64,000 nt of DNA from Symbiodinium natans (Eukaryota > Sar > Dinophyceae > Suessiales > Symbiodiniaceae): the NCBI GenBank assembly GCA_905221605.1, contig CAJNDS010001890.1, positions 1 through 64,000 on the forward strand, in the 5' to 3' direction. A program made the position numbers and the translations under genes. Position 1 is the first letter of the stretch, and the number at the start of each line of letters is the position of its first letter. The notes beneath the pieces were generated by a model that worked only from the letters and a program-made list of their open reading frames with translations, had not been told where the DNA came from and ran no database searches. This document shows, piece after piece, positions 39,794-50,698 of the stretch.

Positions 39794-40440
39794 CATTTTG
39801 CGGGAGCTGCCCGAGGGTCCCGGGCCTCCCGGAAGCTCTCCGGAGGCTCCGCGGACGCCAAAACGCGAAGCCTTTTCATTTTTTATCATTTTTTTATCAT
39901 TTTTTTGTCATTTTTTATCAATTTTTTTTCATTTTGCGGGAGCTGCCCGAGGGTCCCGGGCCTCCCGGAAGCTCTCCGGAGGCTCCGGAGACGCCAAAAC
40001 GCGAAGCCTTTTCTTTTTTTATCATTTTTTATCATTTTTTTGTCATTTTTTTGTCATTTTTTTTGTCACTTTTTTTTCATTTTGCGGGAGCTGCCCGAGG
40101 GTCCCGGGCCTCCCGGAAGCTCTCCGGAGGCTCCGGAGACGCCAAAACGCGAAGCCTTTTCATTTTTTATCATTTGTTTATCATTTTTTGTCATTTGTTT
40201 GTCATTTTTTTTCATTTTGGGGGAGCTGCCCGAGGGTCCCGGGCCTCCCGGAAGCTCTCCGGAGGCTCCGGAGACGCCAAAACGCGAAGTTTTTTTTTCG
40301 TTTTTTTATCATTTGTTTATCATTTTTTATCATTTTTTTGTCAATTTTTTATCATTTTTTTTCATTTTGCGGGAGCTGCCCGAGGGTCCCGGGCCTCCCG
40401 GAAGCTCTCCGGAGGCTCCGGAGACGCCAAAACGCGAAGC
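39794..40440. repeat. Five ~140-bp tandem units: GC-rich core plus T-rich spacer
   Basis: Cores start at 39794, 39930, 40078, 40213 and 40363 with CATTTTGCGGGAGCTGCCCG. They hold GGGTCCCGGGCCTCCC and CTCTCCGGAGGCTCCGGAG and end in CCAAAACGCGAAG. Spacers are irregular TTTTTATCA/TTTTTGTCA runs. A sixth diverged core starts near 40480. Cores are almost identical while spacers vary in length. A 276-codon frame crosses all units, but all three plus frames are largely open, and the peptide (FFIIFLSFF/GPPGSSPEAPETPKR) merely mirrors the DNA. Confidence 0.95.
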
Positions 40441-41088
40441 CTTTTCATTTTCTTATCATTTTTTTTATCATTTTTTAAATTTTGACGGGAGCTACCCGGA
40501 ACCCTCAGGCCCCAAATGCTAACAATATGAAAAAATGATAAAATAACCTTAATGCACCAGGCTACCAGAACTACCCCAAAATGACAAATTAATTATTTTT
40601 CACGATCTCAGTCTGTGGCTGTAAGAACCTCTTAACCCTAAACCCTAGAAGGGTTGCTTCATCAACCACTGTCATGAGCGGGCAGTCCTGGTGAAGAGTG
40701 TACTGGCCCCTGAGATAGGACTCCTTGGAGTTCAGTGACACGTTCCTACACCCCAAAACCTTCAACCCTAAACCCTAAGCCCTGAACCCTAACCCTAAAC
40801 CCTTAACCCTAAACCCATGTAAATCCCAAACCCCCACCCCAAATGTCTCTCAGTTCTCACTAAACATAGTACTCAGGGTGCAAAAAAACCTAACCCCACC
40901 TCCGTGAACTTCGGGCTTTGAGCCATCGTAAGGGTACGCTCAGACGCTTCAGAAATTTTTGGGAACGATCCGAACCTCCGAGCAAGGCGTCAGCACGCTG
41001 TATTCGATCCCAGCCCCAAAATTCTTCGGATAGTTTCCATGGTCCCTGAATTTGGGCCCTTTATTGGACCCTTGTATGCGCCAGCAAA

Positions 41089-41175
41089 GGCGCAGCCCCC
41101 CCCCCCCCCCTCCCCCCCCCCCGCCCCCTCCCCCTCCCTTCCCCTCCCCCCTCCCCCCCCCCCCGCCCCTCCCCC
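41089..41175 (+). repeat. C-rich tract
   Basis: Nearly pure C with sparse T and G. The Pro-rich frames across it are artefacts. Confidence 0.95.
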
Positions 41176-41514
41176 TCTGCATGGTTTCCCCCCATGGTGC
41201 ATGGTTTTACCCCCCGTCTGTGGGCGGTAGAGTTCAGGACTTTCACTCTGAACCCCTTGGTCCAGTGGTTCACGGTGGGTTTAGACTGTAGGGGTGCTGG
41301 GTTTACGGTTCAGGGTTAAAGCAAGGTTTCGGGTTTACCCTCCCCCTTGTGGTTCATTGGTGGGTTTAGGCTTTAGGGCTTAGGGTTCAGGGTTGGGGTT
41401 TAGGTTGAGGGCCTCTCTCTCCCGTGGTGTTTTTAGGGTTAACGGCAGGGTTTGGGGGGTGTTTTTAGGGTTGACGGCAGGGTTTGGGGGGCATACCATG
41501 GGGGGGGGGGGGGT

Positions 41515-41950
41515 GTCGACTACGCGGAACGCGGGCGCATATGCGCATATGTACCCCTTATATTCCCTATAAAATCCAAGGAACCATGTCTCCTAGGTCC
41601 TGCCTCCGGAACCCATGGCTTGAACGCAAACGCCCTGATACCCTCAACCCGACCAAGTCTCGTTGCACTTGGGGCACGTGGCCTCCACGTTCTCGCATTC
41701 GAAATCCATGTGCGCCTGGACGAAGGGGTTCGCATCTTAGAGCTGACAGCGTGTGGAACGGAATGGTTCGCATCTTCGGCGCGATGGGAGTTCTGCGCAA
41801 GAAGTGCATGCGGGAAAGGGAGCCAAGTTCTGCCAGGGCCAGAGTTACTTGCAGAGGCAAAGAAACTCCAACGGGCCAACGGGCCTGGTACACCCGTTGT
41901 GTCATTCGCATCTTGCACAGTATGCACCTGAGGAGACGACATCCTACTCT
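41515..41950. other. Complex block open in several frames on both strands
   Basis: Frames of 114-175 codons exist on both strands over the same DNA, with ordinary composition and no heptamers. No domain was recognised in any frame and no initiator context stands out. It could be a gene fragment, or chance in stop-poor DNA. Confidence 0.35.
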
Positions 41951-41954
41951 ATCT

Positions 41955-42205
41955 TCAAAATTACTACTATTATTATTGTTATTATTATTACTACTATTGT
42001 TATTGTTATAGTTATTGCTGTGTTTTTTTAATCATTCTTATTGTTACAATTATCACAATGAACGACTGTTACTACTGTTGCTATTATTGCTATGTTGTCT
42101 ATTCTTACTATAGTTCTTAATATGGCTATTCTTGCTATCATCACTAGAACTGCTATCCTTGCTATTATAACAGTGTTACTCGTACGATCGCGACTATTCT
42201 TACTA
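41955..42205. repeat. Imperfect TTA/TTG/CTA trinucleotide-rich tract
   Basis: TTATTATTACTACTATTG-type repeats are dense to about 42020, and then spread as ATTCTTACTATAG/ATTGCTATG motifs to 42205. The periodicity decays from left to right. Confidence 0.85.
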
Positions 42206-42301
42206 TAGACTTGCTCTCTAAGAACCCAGCGCTCTCTGAGCCGACTCCCAAGCTTAAGCCGCTGGTTGAATGGCTCCTTTCTTCTCTGCCAGGACACCAG
42301 C

Positions 42302-42340
42302 TGGGTTTAGGGTTTAGGGTTTAGGGTTTAGGGTTTAGGG
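42302..42340 (+). repeat. Interstitial TTTAGGG array
   Basis: About 5.5 pure units. Confidence 0.97.
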
Positions 42341-42837
42341 CGGTCCATACTTGCTTGGGCCTCTCAAAAACTGTGAGCAAGAAAAGGTGGGAACCCTTAT
42401 GAACTCGAGACCCGGAACCCTGTGGCCTGCTACCTGAAACAATCAGAAACCCCAAGCTCTAGACGATGGGCACATGATCTAGAGTCCAGCCAAGTCGCTC
42501 CACTATCCGGGCGGGACATTCCTTCTTCTTGTGCCTGGTCTCCAAGAAGATATGAATAGGACTGCTTACAATTTTTCCAAGAAGATTTCAAGGCTTGCAG
42601 CCTCAGGTCATCTGCACGTGCACATTTTGGTTTGATGGTTTTGTGCTTATGGGCCGTGCGGGTCGATTCTGGGCACATGCTACACCCCGCAGTCCACCCG
42701 GTTTAGGGTTTAGGGCTTGGGTTGTGGCTTAGCTGGCCTCGCCGGGCCTGCTGACCCTGCGAACAGCAGCGGCACCAACCAAACCACGCAAACCGGATGG
42801 TGACACGCCAGCCTCATACCCCTGCTTCAAAAAGCAC
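42341..42837. other. Complex DNA, no gene recognised
   Basis: The 82-codon minus-strand frame at 42430-42678 shows no motif. One short heptamer pair at 42701-42716. Confidence 0.4.
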
Positions 42838-42887
42838 CCTAAACCCTAAACCCTAAAACCTAAACCCTAAACCCTAAACCCTAAACG
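42838..42887 (-). repeat. Interstitial CCCTAAA array
   Basis: About 7 units with one ACCTAAA variant. Confidence 0.96.
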
Positions 42888-43565
42888 AGAGAAGGAGGAA
42901 GGGGATGGGCTCGAAGAACGGCACGCCGTAAAGGAGGACCGTTCCCTCAACCCTAAACCCTATATAGCTCAAGTTTCAATCGCACTGGCTTGCTGAAACA
43001 AGCTGCTTCTTCATCAGGTTTTTCGGCACAGGCTCCTCCAGGGGTGCTCGGGTTTAGAGTTTCGGGCTCCGCTGCTACACGAAACCTTCTCCCGAAACCT
43101 TCTCGCTAACCGCACATCTTGAGGACTGAGGTCAACTCCAGAGACTTAAGTTGGGCTGGCGTGCACTTTGTTAGAGATCTCTTATCCTTTGAAGAGAGAC
43201 CCTAAAGTGGCGCGCAGTATCTAAGCTGCCATGCTTGGAAGCTGGGGTTCCAAGCAGGGTAACTCGAGACATGATTGGCTAGACACTTCTGGGATACTTG
43301 GAATCCTACTGACCCATGAACCTGGTCAGCATAGCATACTAACCAACAAACCCACATCCAGGCAACGTTCAGCGGCTAGGGAGCCCAATGCCTTCAAGTT
43401 CTCAAACTAGTACCTAGTTCATTGAAGTCAAAGAATTCCTGGGTTGCATTTGTGTGTGAGATCCCTTTTGAGTAACTGACTTTGAGACTGCCGGAACACA
43501 TGCACCTTCCCTTCAGGAAGTTTCATCACGACCACTTCAACCGGTGACAAAGGATCGTACATCCG
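42888..43565. other. Complex DNA with a perfect small hairpin
   Basis: TGCTTGGAA (43232-43240) and TTCCAAGCA (43248-43256) pair perfectly around GCTGGGG. Nothing else recognised. Confidence 0.5.
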
Positions 43566-43653
43566 CTAAATCCTAAACCCTAAACCCTAAACCCTAAACC
43601 CCGAAACCCGAAACCCGAAACCCTAAACCTTAAGCCTTAAACCCTAAACCCCA
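43566..43653 (-). repeat. CCCTAAA / CCCGAAA array
   Basis: Four CCCTAAA, a block of three CCCGAAA, then degenerate CTTAAGC units. Confidence 0.95.
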
Positions 43654-44000
43654 AGTCCTGGCAGTCTTTGCATTTTTGTACATCCGGCTCTCCGGCGACG
43701 ATGCCCGGCTGTGACACTGCCTCCGCCCACAGAAAGGCAAAGGCGGGTTTAGGGTTTTGGGTTGAGGTTTCAGGGTTTAGGTATAAGTTAAGTAGGGTAA
43801 TAAGGACCCTGAAACAAGGCTGTAAGTACAAATGCCTTACTCAAGACCCTACTTGAAACTACCCATGAACCCCACAAGTGGGGTTTGGGGCTGCGGCTAA
43901 GGACTTGGCGTCTAGTCATTTTCCAGGAGTGGTTTTACCCTACATCTAACCCAAGCCCTGAACGAACATGGAGCCCGCACCTAAACCAGCTACCTCCACT

Positions 44001-44096
44001 ATTTGGAGGTTCATGGGTACTGACAAGTAGGGCTATAAGTATGGTAAGTCTAGGGTACTTATACAACTGCTTATAAGTACCCATGAACCCTCAACT
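44001..44096. mobile_element. TTGGAGGTTCATGG-family palindromic element, copy 2
   Basis: The left arm ATTTGGAGGTTCATGGGTAC and the right arm AAGTACCCATGAACCCTCAA are inverted. The interior has TATAAGTA motifs as in copy 1 at 22976. It is shorter by about 45 bp. Confidence 0.85.
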
Positions 44097-44210
44097 ACTT
44101 TATGCTTCGTCCACCCTTCCCGAAGTCCCCACAAACCCTGCGTGCATCCGCTGCACGCTCCGCAGAGCCTAGCCGTGAAATCAAGGTTTTCAGAGCGTAA
44201 GAGGGTTGGC

Positions 44211-44333
44211 GTTTAGGGTTTAGGGTTTAGGGTTGGGTTTCGGGTTTAGGGTTTATAGGGTTTAGGGTTTAGGGTTGAGGGTTTGGGGTTTCGGGTTTAG
44301 GGTTTAGGGTTTGGGGTCTGCGGTTCAGGGTTC
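44211..44333 (+). repeat. Degenerate TTTAGGG array
   Basis: About 17 units with TTTCGGG, TTTGGGG, TTGAGGG and TTCAGGG variants. Confidence 0.93.
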
Positions 44334-44430
44334 ATGCTCGCTGCAGCCGAGTTTGCGGGATCGGCTTGCGCTGCTCCACCTTTTAGATCCCAACACTTGC
44401 AGGCCTAAACTATACCCAAATCTATACTGT

Positions 44431-44559
44431 ACTGGTTCTTCGTAGGGAGCGAGGGAACGACAGGCACCTCATATCCCTCCACTAATATAGATGCATCCAT
44501 CTTGCCTTTAAGGGATTATACAAGGGGACATACTTCCCTAATTCCTTACTAAGAGCCGG
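44431..44559. mobile_element. CTTAGTAGGGAATGAGGGA-family element, copy 2
   Basis: The left end ACTGGTTCTTCGTAGGGAGC with GAGGGAA pairs with TTCCCTAATTCCTTACTAAG and AGCCGGT on the right. The interior is diverged from the other copies. Confidence 0.75.
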
Positions 44560-44771
44560 TCAGACTAGGCTCCCGAGTCTCCTGAGTCTTCTGGGCAACA
44601 AACCGTTCATGGGGGTTTCTGCGGGAACCTGACGCAATGAAAAGGAAAAGTGTAAAGGGGGGGGGGACTATCCAAAAGCCTTAGCTTGCAAAAGTGCGCT
44701 GTATGGATACTACGTTTAGGATGTAGGGTTTGGTTTGTAAAAGGTTCAGGAGTTCAGCACGTCTTAAGGCT

Positions 44772-44829
44772 TAAACCCTAAACCCTAAACCCTAAACCCT
44801 AAACCCTAAACCCTAAACCCTAAACCCTA
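44772..44829 (-). repeat. Interstitial CCCTAAA array
   Basis: About 8 pure units. Confidence 0.97.
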
Positions 44830-45713
44830 GGTGTTTTTGTGGGCTCCGGGCTTAGGATGTAGGTCCACGCGGGGCATCTGGGCACTTGGCCTTCAGGATG
44901 GCACCTCATGTCGGGTCTACTTTGGAGCCTGGACCAAAAAGTATATACTTTATAGATTTATAGGTATTAAGTAGCTATGATAGGAACCCAGAACCAAAAG
45001 AAGTATTAAAGTATAGTGCTCTAAAACCCAGAAGGATGCGGAAACTCGAGCCGCACCTGCATCCTCCTCGGCCGCTGCCTCCGCCGCCTGCCGCAGATCA
45101 GGGTTATAGGGTTTAGGGTTTAGGGGAACTTGCTCGGGGCAGGCAGCATCCGGCATCTGCTCACACCGTCACTAGGATTTGGGCTAGTTTCTGTAGGAGG
45201 ATTTCGAGGCAAAGGCCAAGGGGACACCCCGAACCTCAAACCCTCCCATCTCTGAACTTTCCAAGACCTCACTCAACCTCATATTCCTTCTCCGATCTTG
45301 AGCCACTGGGCCTTCCAAGCCCCTCCCTACAAAGAAAACTCCAGCTTCTGCTTGACGGACATAGGTCACCTCCCCCCTCCACACCTCCTCCAACTCTGAA
45401 ACAGCCAAGGCGTGTTGAAGGAATATGAACGTTCTGCCGAGTTACTCCTGGTTTTTGAATGTTTGGGTGGTGACTCAGGTTTTAGAACAGATGACTTTCA
45501 GGCACTTTCAGGAGTTAGGAACCCTGAGCCCTAAACCCTAAACCCTTCTGCCAGTGGATCCTAAACCCTAAACCCTAAACTCTTACAAACTTCAGGCTTG
45601 TGGGGCTTCCGGAATCCTCATCCCCCGCAGACCTGGGCCTCTTCTTCGTATGGTGGGGGGTGGTCCTCCTCCGGCTCCTCGGAAGATACAGGCGCTGATG
45701 AATAGGGGCTGAG
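44830..45713. other. Complex DNA, no gene recognised
   Basis: Short heptamer tracts at 45108-45125 and 45527-45580. The 74-codon minus-strand frame at 45184-45408 shows no motif. Confidence 0.4.
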
Positions 45714-45784
45714 GGGTTTAGGGTTTAGGGTGTAGGGTTTAGGGTTGAGGGTTTAAGGTTTAGGGTTTAGGGTTTAGGGTTTAG
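45714..45784 (+). repeat. Interstitial TTTAGGG array
   Basis: About 10 units with TGTAGGG, TTGAGGG and TTTAAGG variants. Confidence 0.95.
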
Positions 45785-45815
45785 TTCGACAACCTTTGGA
45801 ACGGACCTTCAAAAA

Positions 45816-45903
45816 CCCAAAATGTAACAGTCCGTAATCGGAATTCTAGTACCCTTTTACAATCCCTATTAAGGAGCTGTGAGCATAAGGGGGAACATCC
45901 CAA
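45816..45903 (+). mobile_element. TTGGGATGTTCCCCC-family element, copy 5 (left arm decayed)
   Basis: The right half is well kept: AATCCCTATTAAGGAGCTGT and GCATAAGGGGGAACATCCCAA. The left half retains only ACAGTCCGTAAT and a CTAGTACCC centre. Confidence 0.75.
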
Positions 45904-46430
45904 CTGTGTCCCATCATCATCCCGACTGCTCCGGCCCCGATATGCTCCCGCCCCGAAGTCCCACCTGCATGCCATAGCACCAGAGCCCAGAACTGCGCGC
46001 GAAACCTGACAATCCTCATTCGAATCCACCTAACTGGACCGCCGCCAGAGTAGGCAACTCTCTCGCTTTTCGCCCGCGTTCTTTTTCTCTCCTCAGCCAA
46101 GGTCTTGCCCCCACACCCCACCTCTCTCTTCTACGTCCGCCTTCCCCTGCCCTCCCTCTGATCCCCCCTGTCTCTGCCGTGATGGCAGCGACAGTTTCAA
46201 AGTTTAAGGCGCCCGAGTTTCAATGGGTGAGTCTGGAAGCGTGAGAAGGATCCAGACTGCTATCATGAGTGGCCCTAAACCCTGAACCCCAAACCCTAAA
46301 CCCTAAACCCTAGACCCTAAGAACTCTAAACCAGCGGAGACTGAGGAATCCCCGTGAGCTGGTTGAATAAATGCTAATCGCTTCGAGGAGCACTCCACTC
46401 CTCTCAATAAGCCTTACCATTTGGGATGTT

Positions 46431-46513
46431 CCCCCTTTTTCGAACAACTCCTTAATAGGGACGATCATGGGGGGATGCTAGAATCCCTGTTGGTATAAGG
46501 GGGAACATCCAAC
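46431..46513 (+). mobile_element. TTGGGATGTTCCCCC-family element, copy 6
   Basis: TTGGGATGTTCCCCCTTTTT and CTCCTTAATAGGGACGATCA on the left, TTGGTATAAGGGGGAACATCC on the right. The right arm lacks the AAGGACTG portion. Confidence 0.82.
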
Positions 46514-46864
46514 TTATCATGGAAGCTTCTGGAAAGTGTTGCCAACTTGTAAGCACTGTGCACTGAGGCAGCCCCACTGACAAGTGACAGCTACCCGGGA
46601 CCGGTCTACTTCCGGTGGTCTACAACCCGAAAACCCTTGTCTCTCTTATCCTATAACCCCCTCAGAACGTCTTAAAGTCTTAAAGGTACAAGTTTTCATA
46701 TCCTCCTCCCCCCCCCAAAAAAAGCAATGGAACCTCACTCTCTAGGAGGCGGTCTCGTATCGACCTTGTGATTGAAGCCACGCTGGGTCTCGCACCGCAT
46801 GGTCCCCTGGAGCTCCCTTCGCCGTCTTCGCCTCTGCCGGCTTCTGGCTTGAGGAGATTACTCG

Positions 46865-46960
46865 TTTGGATGTTCCCCCTTATACTAACTAGTACCCCCC
46901 CCCCCTCTCTTTATGATAATCCCCTATGAAGGACTGTTAGTATAAGGAGGAACATCCCAG
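46865..46960 (+). mobile_element. TTGGGATGTTCCCCC-family element, copy 7
   Basis: TTTGGATGTTCCCCCTTATA on the left pairs with TAGTATAAGGAGGAACATCC on the right. The left CAGTCCTTAATAGGG is replaced by a C-run with CTCTCT. Confidence 0.85.
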
Positions 46961-47571
46961 ACTACTTCGATGAAGCTGATCCTCCCCCCCCCCCGCCATG
47001 CAAGAGTAGGTTGCCCGAAAAACGGGGGGGGGGGGGGGGGTGGGGGTGAATAACGCTTTTTGGAGGTTCCCATAATCAGCATAATTTGCATTTTGGGTGG
47101 GTCATTAGGGGACTCCAAAGAGAACAACAAGTTCGAGCGACCTTCAACCAAGGCTTGGCGCAGATGGTCCATGGAGCATCCCCTAATGCCCAAAACATCA
47201 AAATCCTTATTCTAGGACCCCCCTCCGCCGCCCCCCCTCCAAGAAAAAAACGAGGGTACCCAGATTTGGCGAAACGCCTGTTTGAATAGGGATCCATCGG
47301 CTTGACACTATCTTCAGAGATGGGCTTGTGTGCTTGGGATCTCTGCCTTGAAGGGCTGTCAAGGGAGTCATAATTACTCGGACCCCTAAGGATGTTCCCA
47401 TAATCTCCAACTATGGCCCGTATATTCCCTGAGAGGATCTTGCAAAACGGGCCCCCAAACCCAAGGGTACAAGGGTCCAAGGCTCGGGGGTGCGTTGTTT
47501 TTTGAATTTATAACTCCGGCAAGGGGCAATCCCAGAGCAAGAAGCCCTTGCTGACCAGGGATATCTACGAC
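46961..47571. other. Complex DNA with G17 run and element-like fragments
   Basis: A G run lies at 47024-47040. At 47367-47410, TCATAATTACTCGGACCCCT and GATGTTCCCATAATCTCC resemble scrambled pieces of the AGGGGYCKGAAT family. No gene recognised. Confidence 0.45.
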
Positions 47572-47679
47572 AGGGGTCGTCATAATTGCTAGTCATATTC
47601 AATAATATTCCCTTATGGTCCCTGTATGGCTATACTATACCAACCCCCCAATACCCTATTCTAATTCTTCAGGCCCCCA
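47572..47679 (-). mobile_element. AGGGGYCKGAAT-family MITE-like element, copy 3
   Basis: Starts AGGGGTCGTCATAATTGCTA and ends CTAATTCTTCAGGCCCCC, with AATATTCCCTTATGGTCCCT and CCAACCCCCCAATACCCTAT inside, all reverse-complementary to copies 1 and 5. Confidence 0.85.
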
Positions 47680-47735
47680 TATTACGGATGTTTGGGTTGG
47701 CTTAGGCTTGGGGAACCGAGGTCGTGCTTGGGCTT

Positions 47736-47799
47736 TAAACCCTAAACCCTAAACCCTAAACCCTAAACCCTAAACCCTAAACCCTAAACCCTAAACCCT
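47736..47799 (-). repeat. Interstitial CCCTAAA array
   Basis: About 9 pure units. Confidence 0.97.
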
Positions 47800-48251
47800 C
47801 TCTAAGCGCAAATCCTTAAGTCTGCAAGTTGAGGCTTGAAGGTTTTGGGAGCTGTCTTGCATGTCAGCAGACATTGCTCTCGTAGAAGTCGTGCAGCCTA
47901 ATACATCGGGCCGGCTTTGCTAGAGTGGGGCCGTCCCTCGTGCTCCTTCACCCTCAGCATAGCAAGATGGGCTGCCAAAATCACTGCACACCGTGCGGTT
48001 TAAGGTTTAGGGGGTTAGGGTGTCTTTTTGCCACCCGCATGGCTGGAAGGGCCTGGGCAGAATATATGAGTTCATGCAAAATTTCAGGCAACAAGCAGCA
48101 CAGGCCAGACAATAAAAGTGCAGCATACATGACATGGGTTTGGGGTTTCGGGAGGCCACAACAAATTCCCAAGCCTTGATTTCAGAACCCCCCCAAAAAA
48201 TGCAAAAAAAACCTACCCACCAGCCCCTAGACGCCCTCGCATCCCATTTGT

Positions 48252-48320
48252 GCTTAAGAACACCCCCCCAAAAACATGAAACTTTCTTCTTACTATACTT
48301 TTGGGTGGTTCTTACGCAAG
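48252..48320. mobile_element. GCTTAAGAACCCCCC-family MITE-like element, copy 2
   Basis: GCTTAAGAACACCCCCCCAA on the left pairs with TTTTGGGTGGTTCTTACGC on the right. The interior is short and T-rich. A half-site, CAGAACCCCCCCAAAAAATG, lies 70 bp upstream at 48182. Confidence 0.7.
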
Positions 48321-49075
48321 TACGCAAGTAGTAGTTAATATGTAAACAAAGGGAAACGCAGAAACCCTTTTTCCCGCAGGTCTCCTCACGACGGCCTGCA
48401 TCATCGCCCCCCAAATTCCCAAGCAGCCCACCACCAAACCCAAAACCAGGCCTGATCCACATCCTCTGGGGTGGAGGAGGCTTGGACCTCCTGGACAAAA
48501 GTGGCGGTGCTGGGCAGCCCTTGGGGGGGCTCTCCCTTTAAAGGGTTTAGGGTTTAAGGTGTATAGGGCCTCGGGGTTCTTGTGGGGTTCGGGTTTATAG
48601 GTCATAGGTGATAGGCTTCGGGGGTTTCAGGGTGGAGGGTTTGGGGCCTAAAGTTTAGGGTGTCGAAACGTCGTCTTTCGTTGGAGCTTGGGGTTCGGGT
48701 TTAGGGTTCAAGGGTTCGGGTTTAGGGCTTCGGGTTTGTCATTTAGCACAACCCTACTCTTCTTCTGGACTCCTGCGATTTGGTGCTTCTTTTGGGGTAG
48801 GGTGTGCCAAGTGTTTAGGGTTCAGGGTTTAGGGCTTTTAAGGCTTCAGAAGTCCAGGATTTGGGGGTTTTATGACTGGTTGTAGGGGGTTTGACAGTAG
48901 GGTTTCGCGTTGAGGGCCTAGCTTTCTTAGGCTGGGCTTGAGGAGGTTGAGGATCTTCTTGCCGAAGCCCAAAGACCCCAAACCCTAAATCGGATACTTG
49001 CCAATTTGTTTTAAACCAGGGCTCTCTGAGGTGCCGGCACTGGAGCAGAAGCATCACTGACGCGGATACTTGCGC
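48321..49075. other. Complex DNA with degenerate heptamers
   Basis: Degenerate plus-sense heptamers (TTCGGGTTTAGGG types) are scattered over 48540-48850 without a clean array. No gene recognised. Confidence 0.4.
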
Positions 49076-49142
49076 TAAACCCTAAACCCTAAACCCTAAA
49101 CCCTAAACCCTACACCCTCAACCCTAAACCCTAAACCCTATA
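49076..49142 (-). repeat. Interstitial CCCTAAA array
   Basis: About 9.5 units with CCCTACA and CCCTCAA. Confidence 0.96.
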
Positions 49143-50398
49143 CTGGCAGATCTCCGGCTGTGCCTCTGCGTCAGCACAGACGTCCGTCTGCGCCTCTACA
49201 TCTGCCTGCTCTTCCGTGCGGGCCACCTGGGCAGCTTTCGCTCATCGCGAGCGAGGTCGAAGACGCAAAGAAGTTGTTCATGATATCCCTTCCGAGACCC
49301 AGCGTCCCAGTTTTTTGGGTTCGGGGCTGAGTTTTTTTACCTACAACAGACAGGGTTTAGGGATTCAGGGTCTAGGCTTTAGGGGTTGGGGGTTTAGGAT
49401 TTAGGGTTTATATTGAATTTAGGGTTTACTGAAATGGGTTTAGGGTTTAGGGTGAGACTCCAGTGAGAAGTGCACAGCATCAATGTCTCTATTCGACAAC
49501 TTCGAGGAAGAGCTTGCAGGTGAGAGCCTTGTCTACCGGGTCTACCGTTTCCCACAAGCCCCCCAAATTCCGGGCCCTGCATATTACCTGGAATGTAGGA
49601 TGGGGTTTTGGGCTGGAAGACCAAAACCCCCTCCCGAATTCCGACGTGCTGATATCACCCACCCCACCACCCATCCGAAGCCCAAATGAGCACAGCAAAC
49701 TGCCAGGCCACCCAGGAGACGCGGGCCACCACTTCGGCTGTTTGCTTGATATACTCCTGGGCTCTTGGTAATCTGTCTCAAGGATACTCAAGGATACTCA
49801 AGGATACTCAAAGGTTGTGGCTTTCGGGTTTAATGGGATCTGGTTTTGGCTGCTAGGAAGACCGTCAGCAGCACCAACGCTGGAATGAGGGCCGCAATCT
49901 GTTGAAGCCAGGTTGTCAGGGACAATTTCTACAGTGCTCACTAGGCAACAGAGAACAGCAAGCTGTCACGGAACCGACTGTTTCGTCGTGAAGGGCATGC
50001 CTGCCTGTGAGTGCGAGCGCGAACAACGCATTCTCCCTCCGAAAGTATACAGTAAAGAAAGCTCCACGCACAGGACGCAGGGCCTGGAGAGGCAACTCCA
50101 TTCGGCCTCATGTAGCCAGACGAGCTGGGACGCAGAGACAAAGGTCCTGTAGACCTAAACCCTATAAACCGTAGATTCTGGACATCTTAAACTCTGGACC
50201 CTGAGCATCATAGCGGGTGAAGGGCATGGGGGTGAGCGATCACTAGTTACAAAAGATTGTCGCTCGGTCCAGGCAGCAGCAGCCAAGGTACCTTCAAGTA
50301 GGAGACGTAGCCCGAGATGGGCCGTTGAGCAATTTTCCTGACATGCAGGATGAATACAATAGACATGTAAGTATACAAACAATCAAACAAATAAGTAG
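49143..50398. other. Complex DNA with a short decamer repeat
   Basis: AGGATACTCA occurs three times in tandem at 49781-49810. Frames on both strands at 49463-49791 and 49913-50152 lack motifs. Confidence 0.45.
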
Positions 50399-50531
50399 AA
50401 TATATATATATATATATGTATACATACATACATACATGCATGCATGCATGCATACATACATACATACACATACATACATGCACACATACATGCATGCATA
50501 CATACATACCTACATACATACATACATACAT
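50399..50531. repeat. TA and ACAT/GCAT microsatellite
   Basis: (TA)9 followed by about 110 bp of ACAT with interspersed GCAT and ACACAT units. Confidence 0.96.
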
Positions 50532-50596
50532 ATATTTATGACTTAATTTGCAGAGGTGTTCCGAAAATTTGAGTACCTACTTTGGATGTATGTACA

Positions 50597-50698
50597 TATA
50601 TATATATATATGCACAGAGAGAGAGAGAGAGAAGAGAGAAAGAAAAAGGGAAATAGAGAGCGAGAGAGCGAGCAAGAGAAAGAGAGAGAGAGAGAGTA
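50597..50698. repeat. TA and GA microsatellite
   Basis: (TA)8 at 50597-50612, then GA-rich repeats to 50698, a long purine run on the plus strand. Confidence 0.95.

Noticed and set aside
39692-40522. 276-codon open frame with alternating Phe/Ile/Leu and Pro/Gly/Ser-rich segments
   Set aside because: It exactly follows the ~140-bp DNA repeat, and the other plus frames are nearly as open. Hydrophobic stretches come from T runs, so transmembrane-like segments are artefacts.
42720-42790. Possible tRNA A box (GGCTTAGCTGG-like)
   Set aside because: No matching B box or cloverleaf pairing downstream.
50247-50546. Cys/Met/Tyr/His-repeat peptides
   Set aside because: Encoded by the ACAT/GCAT microsatellite on both strands.
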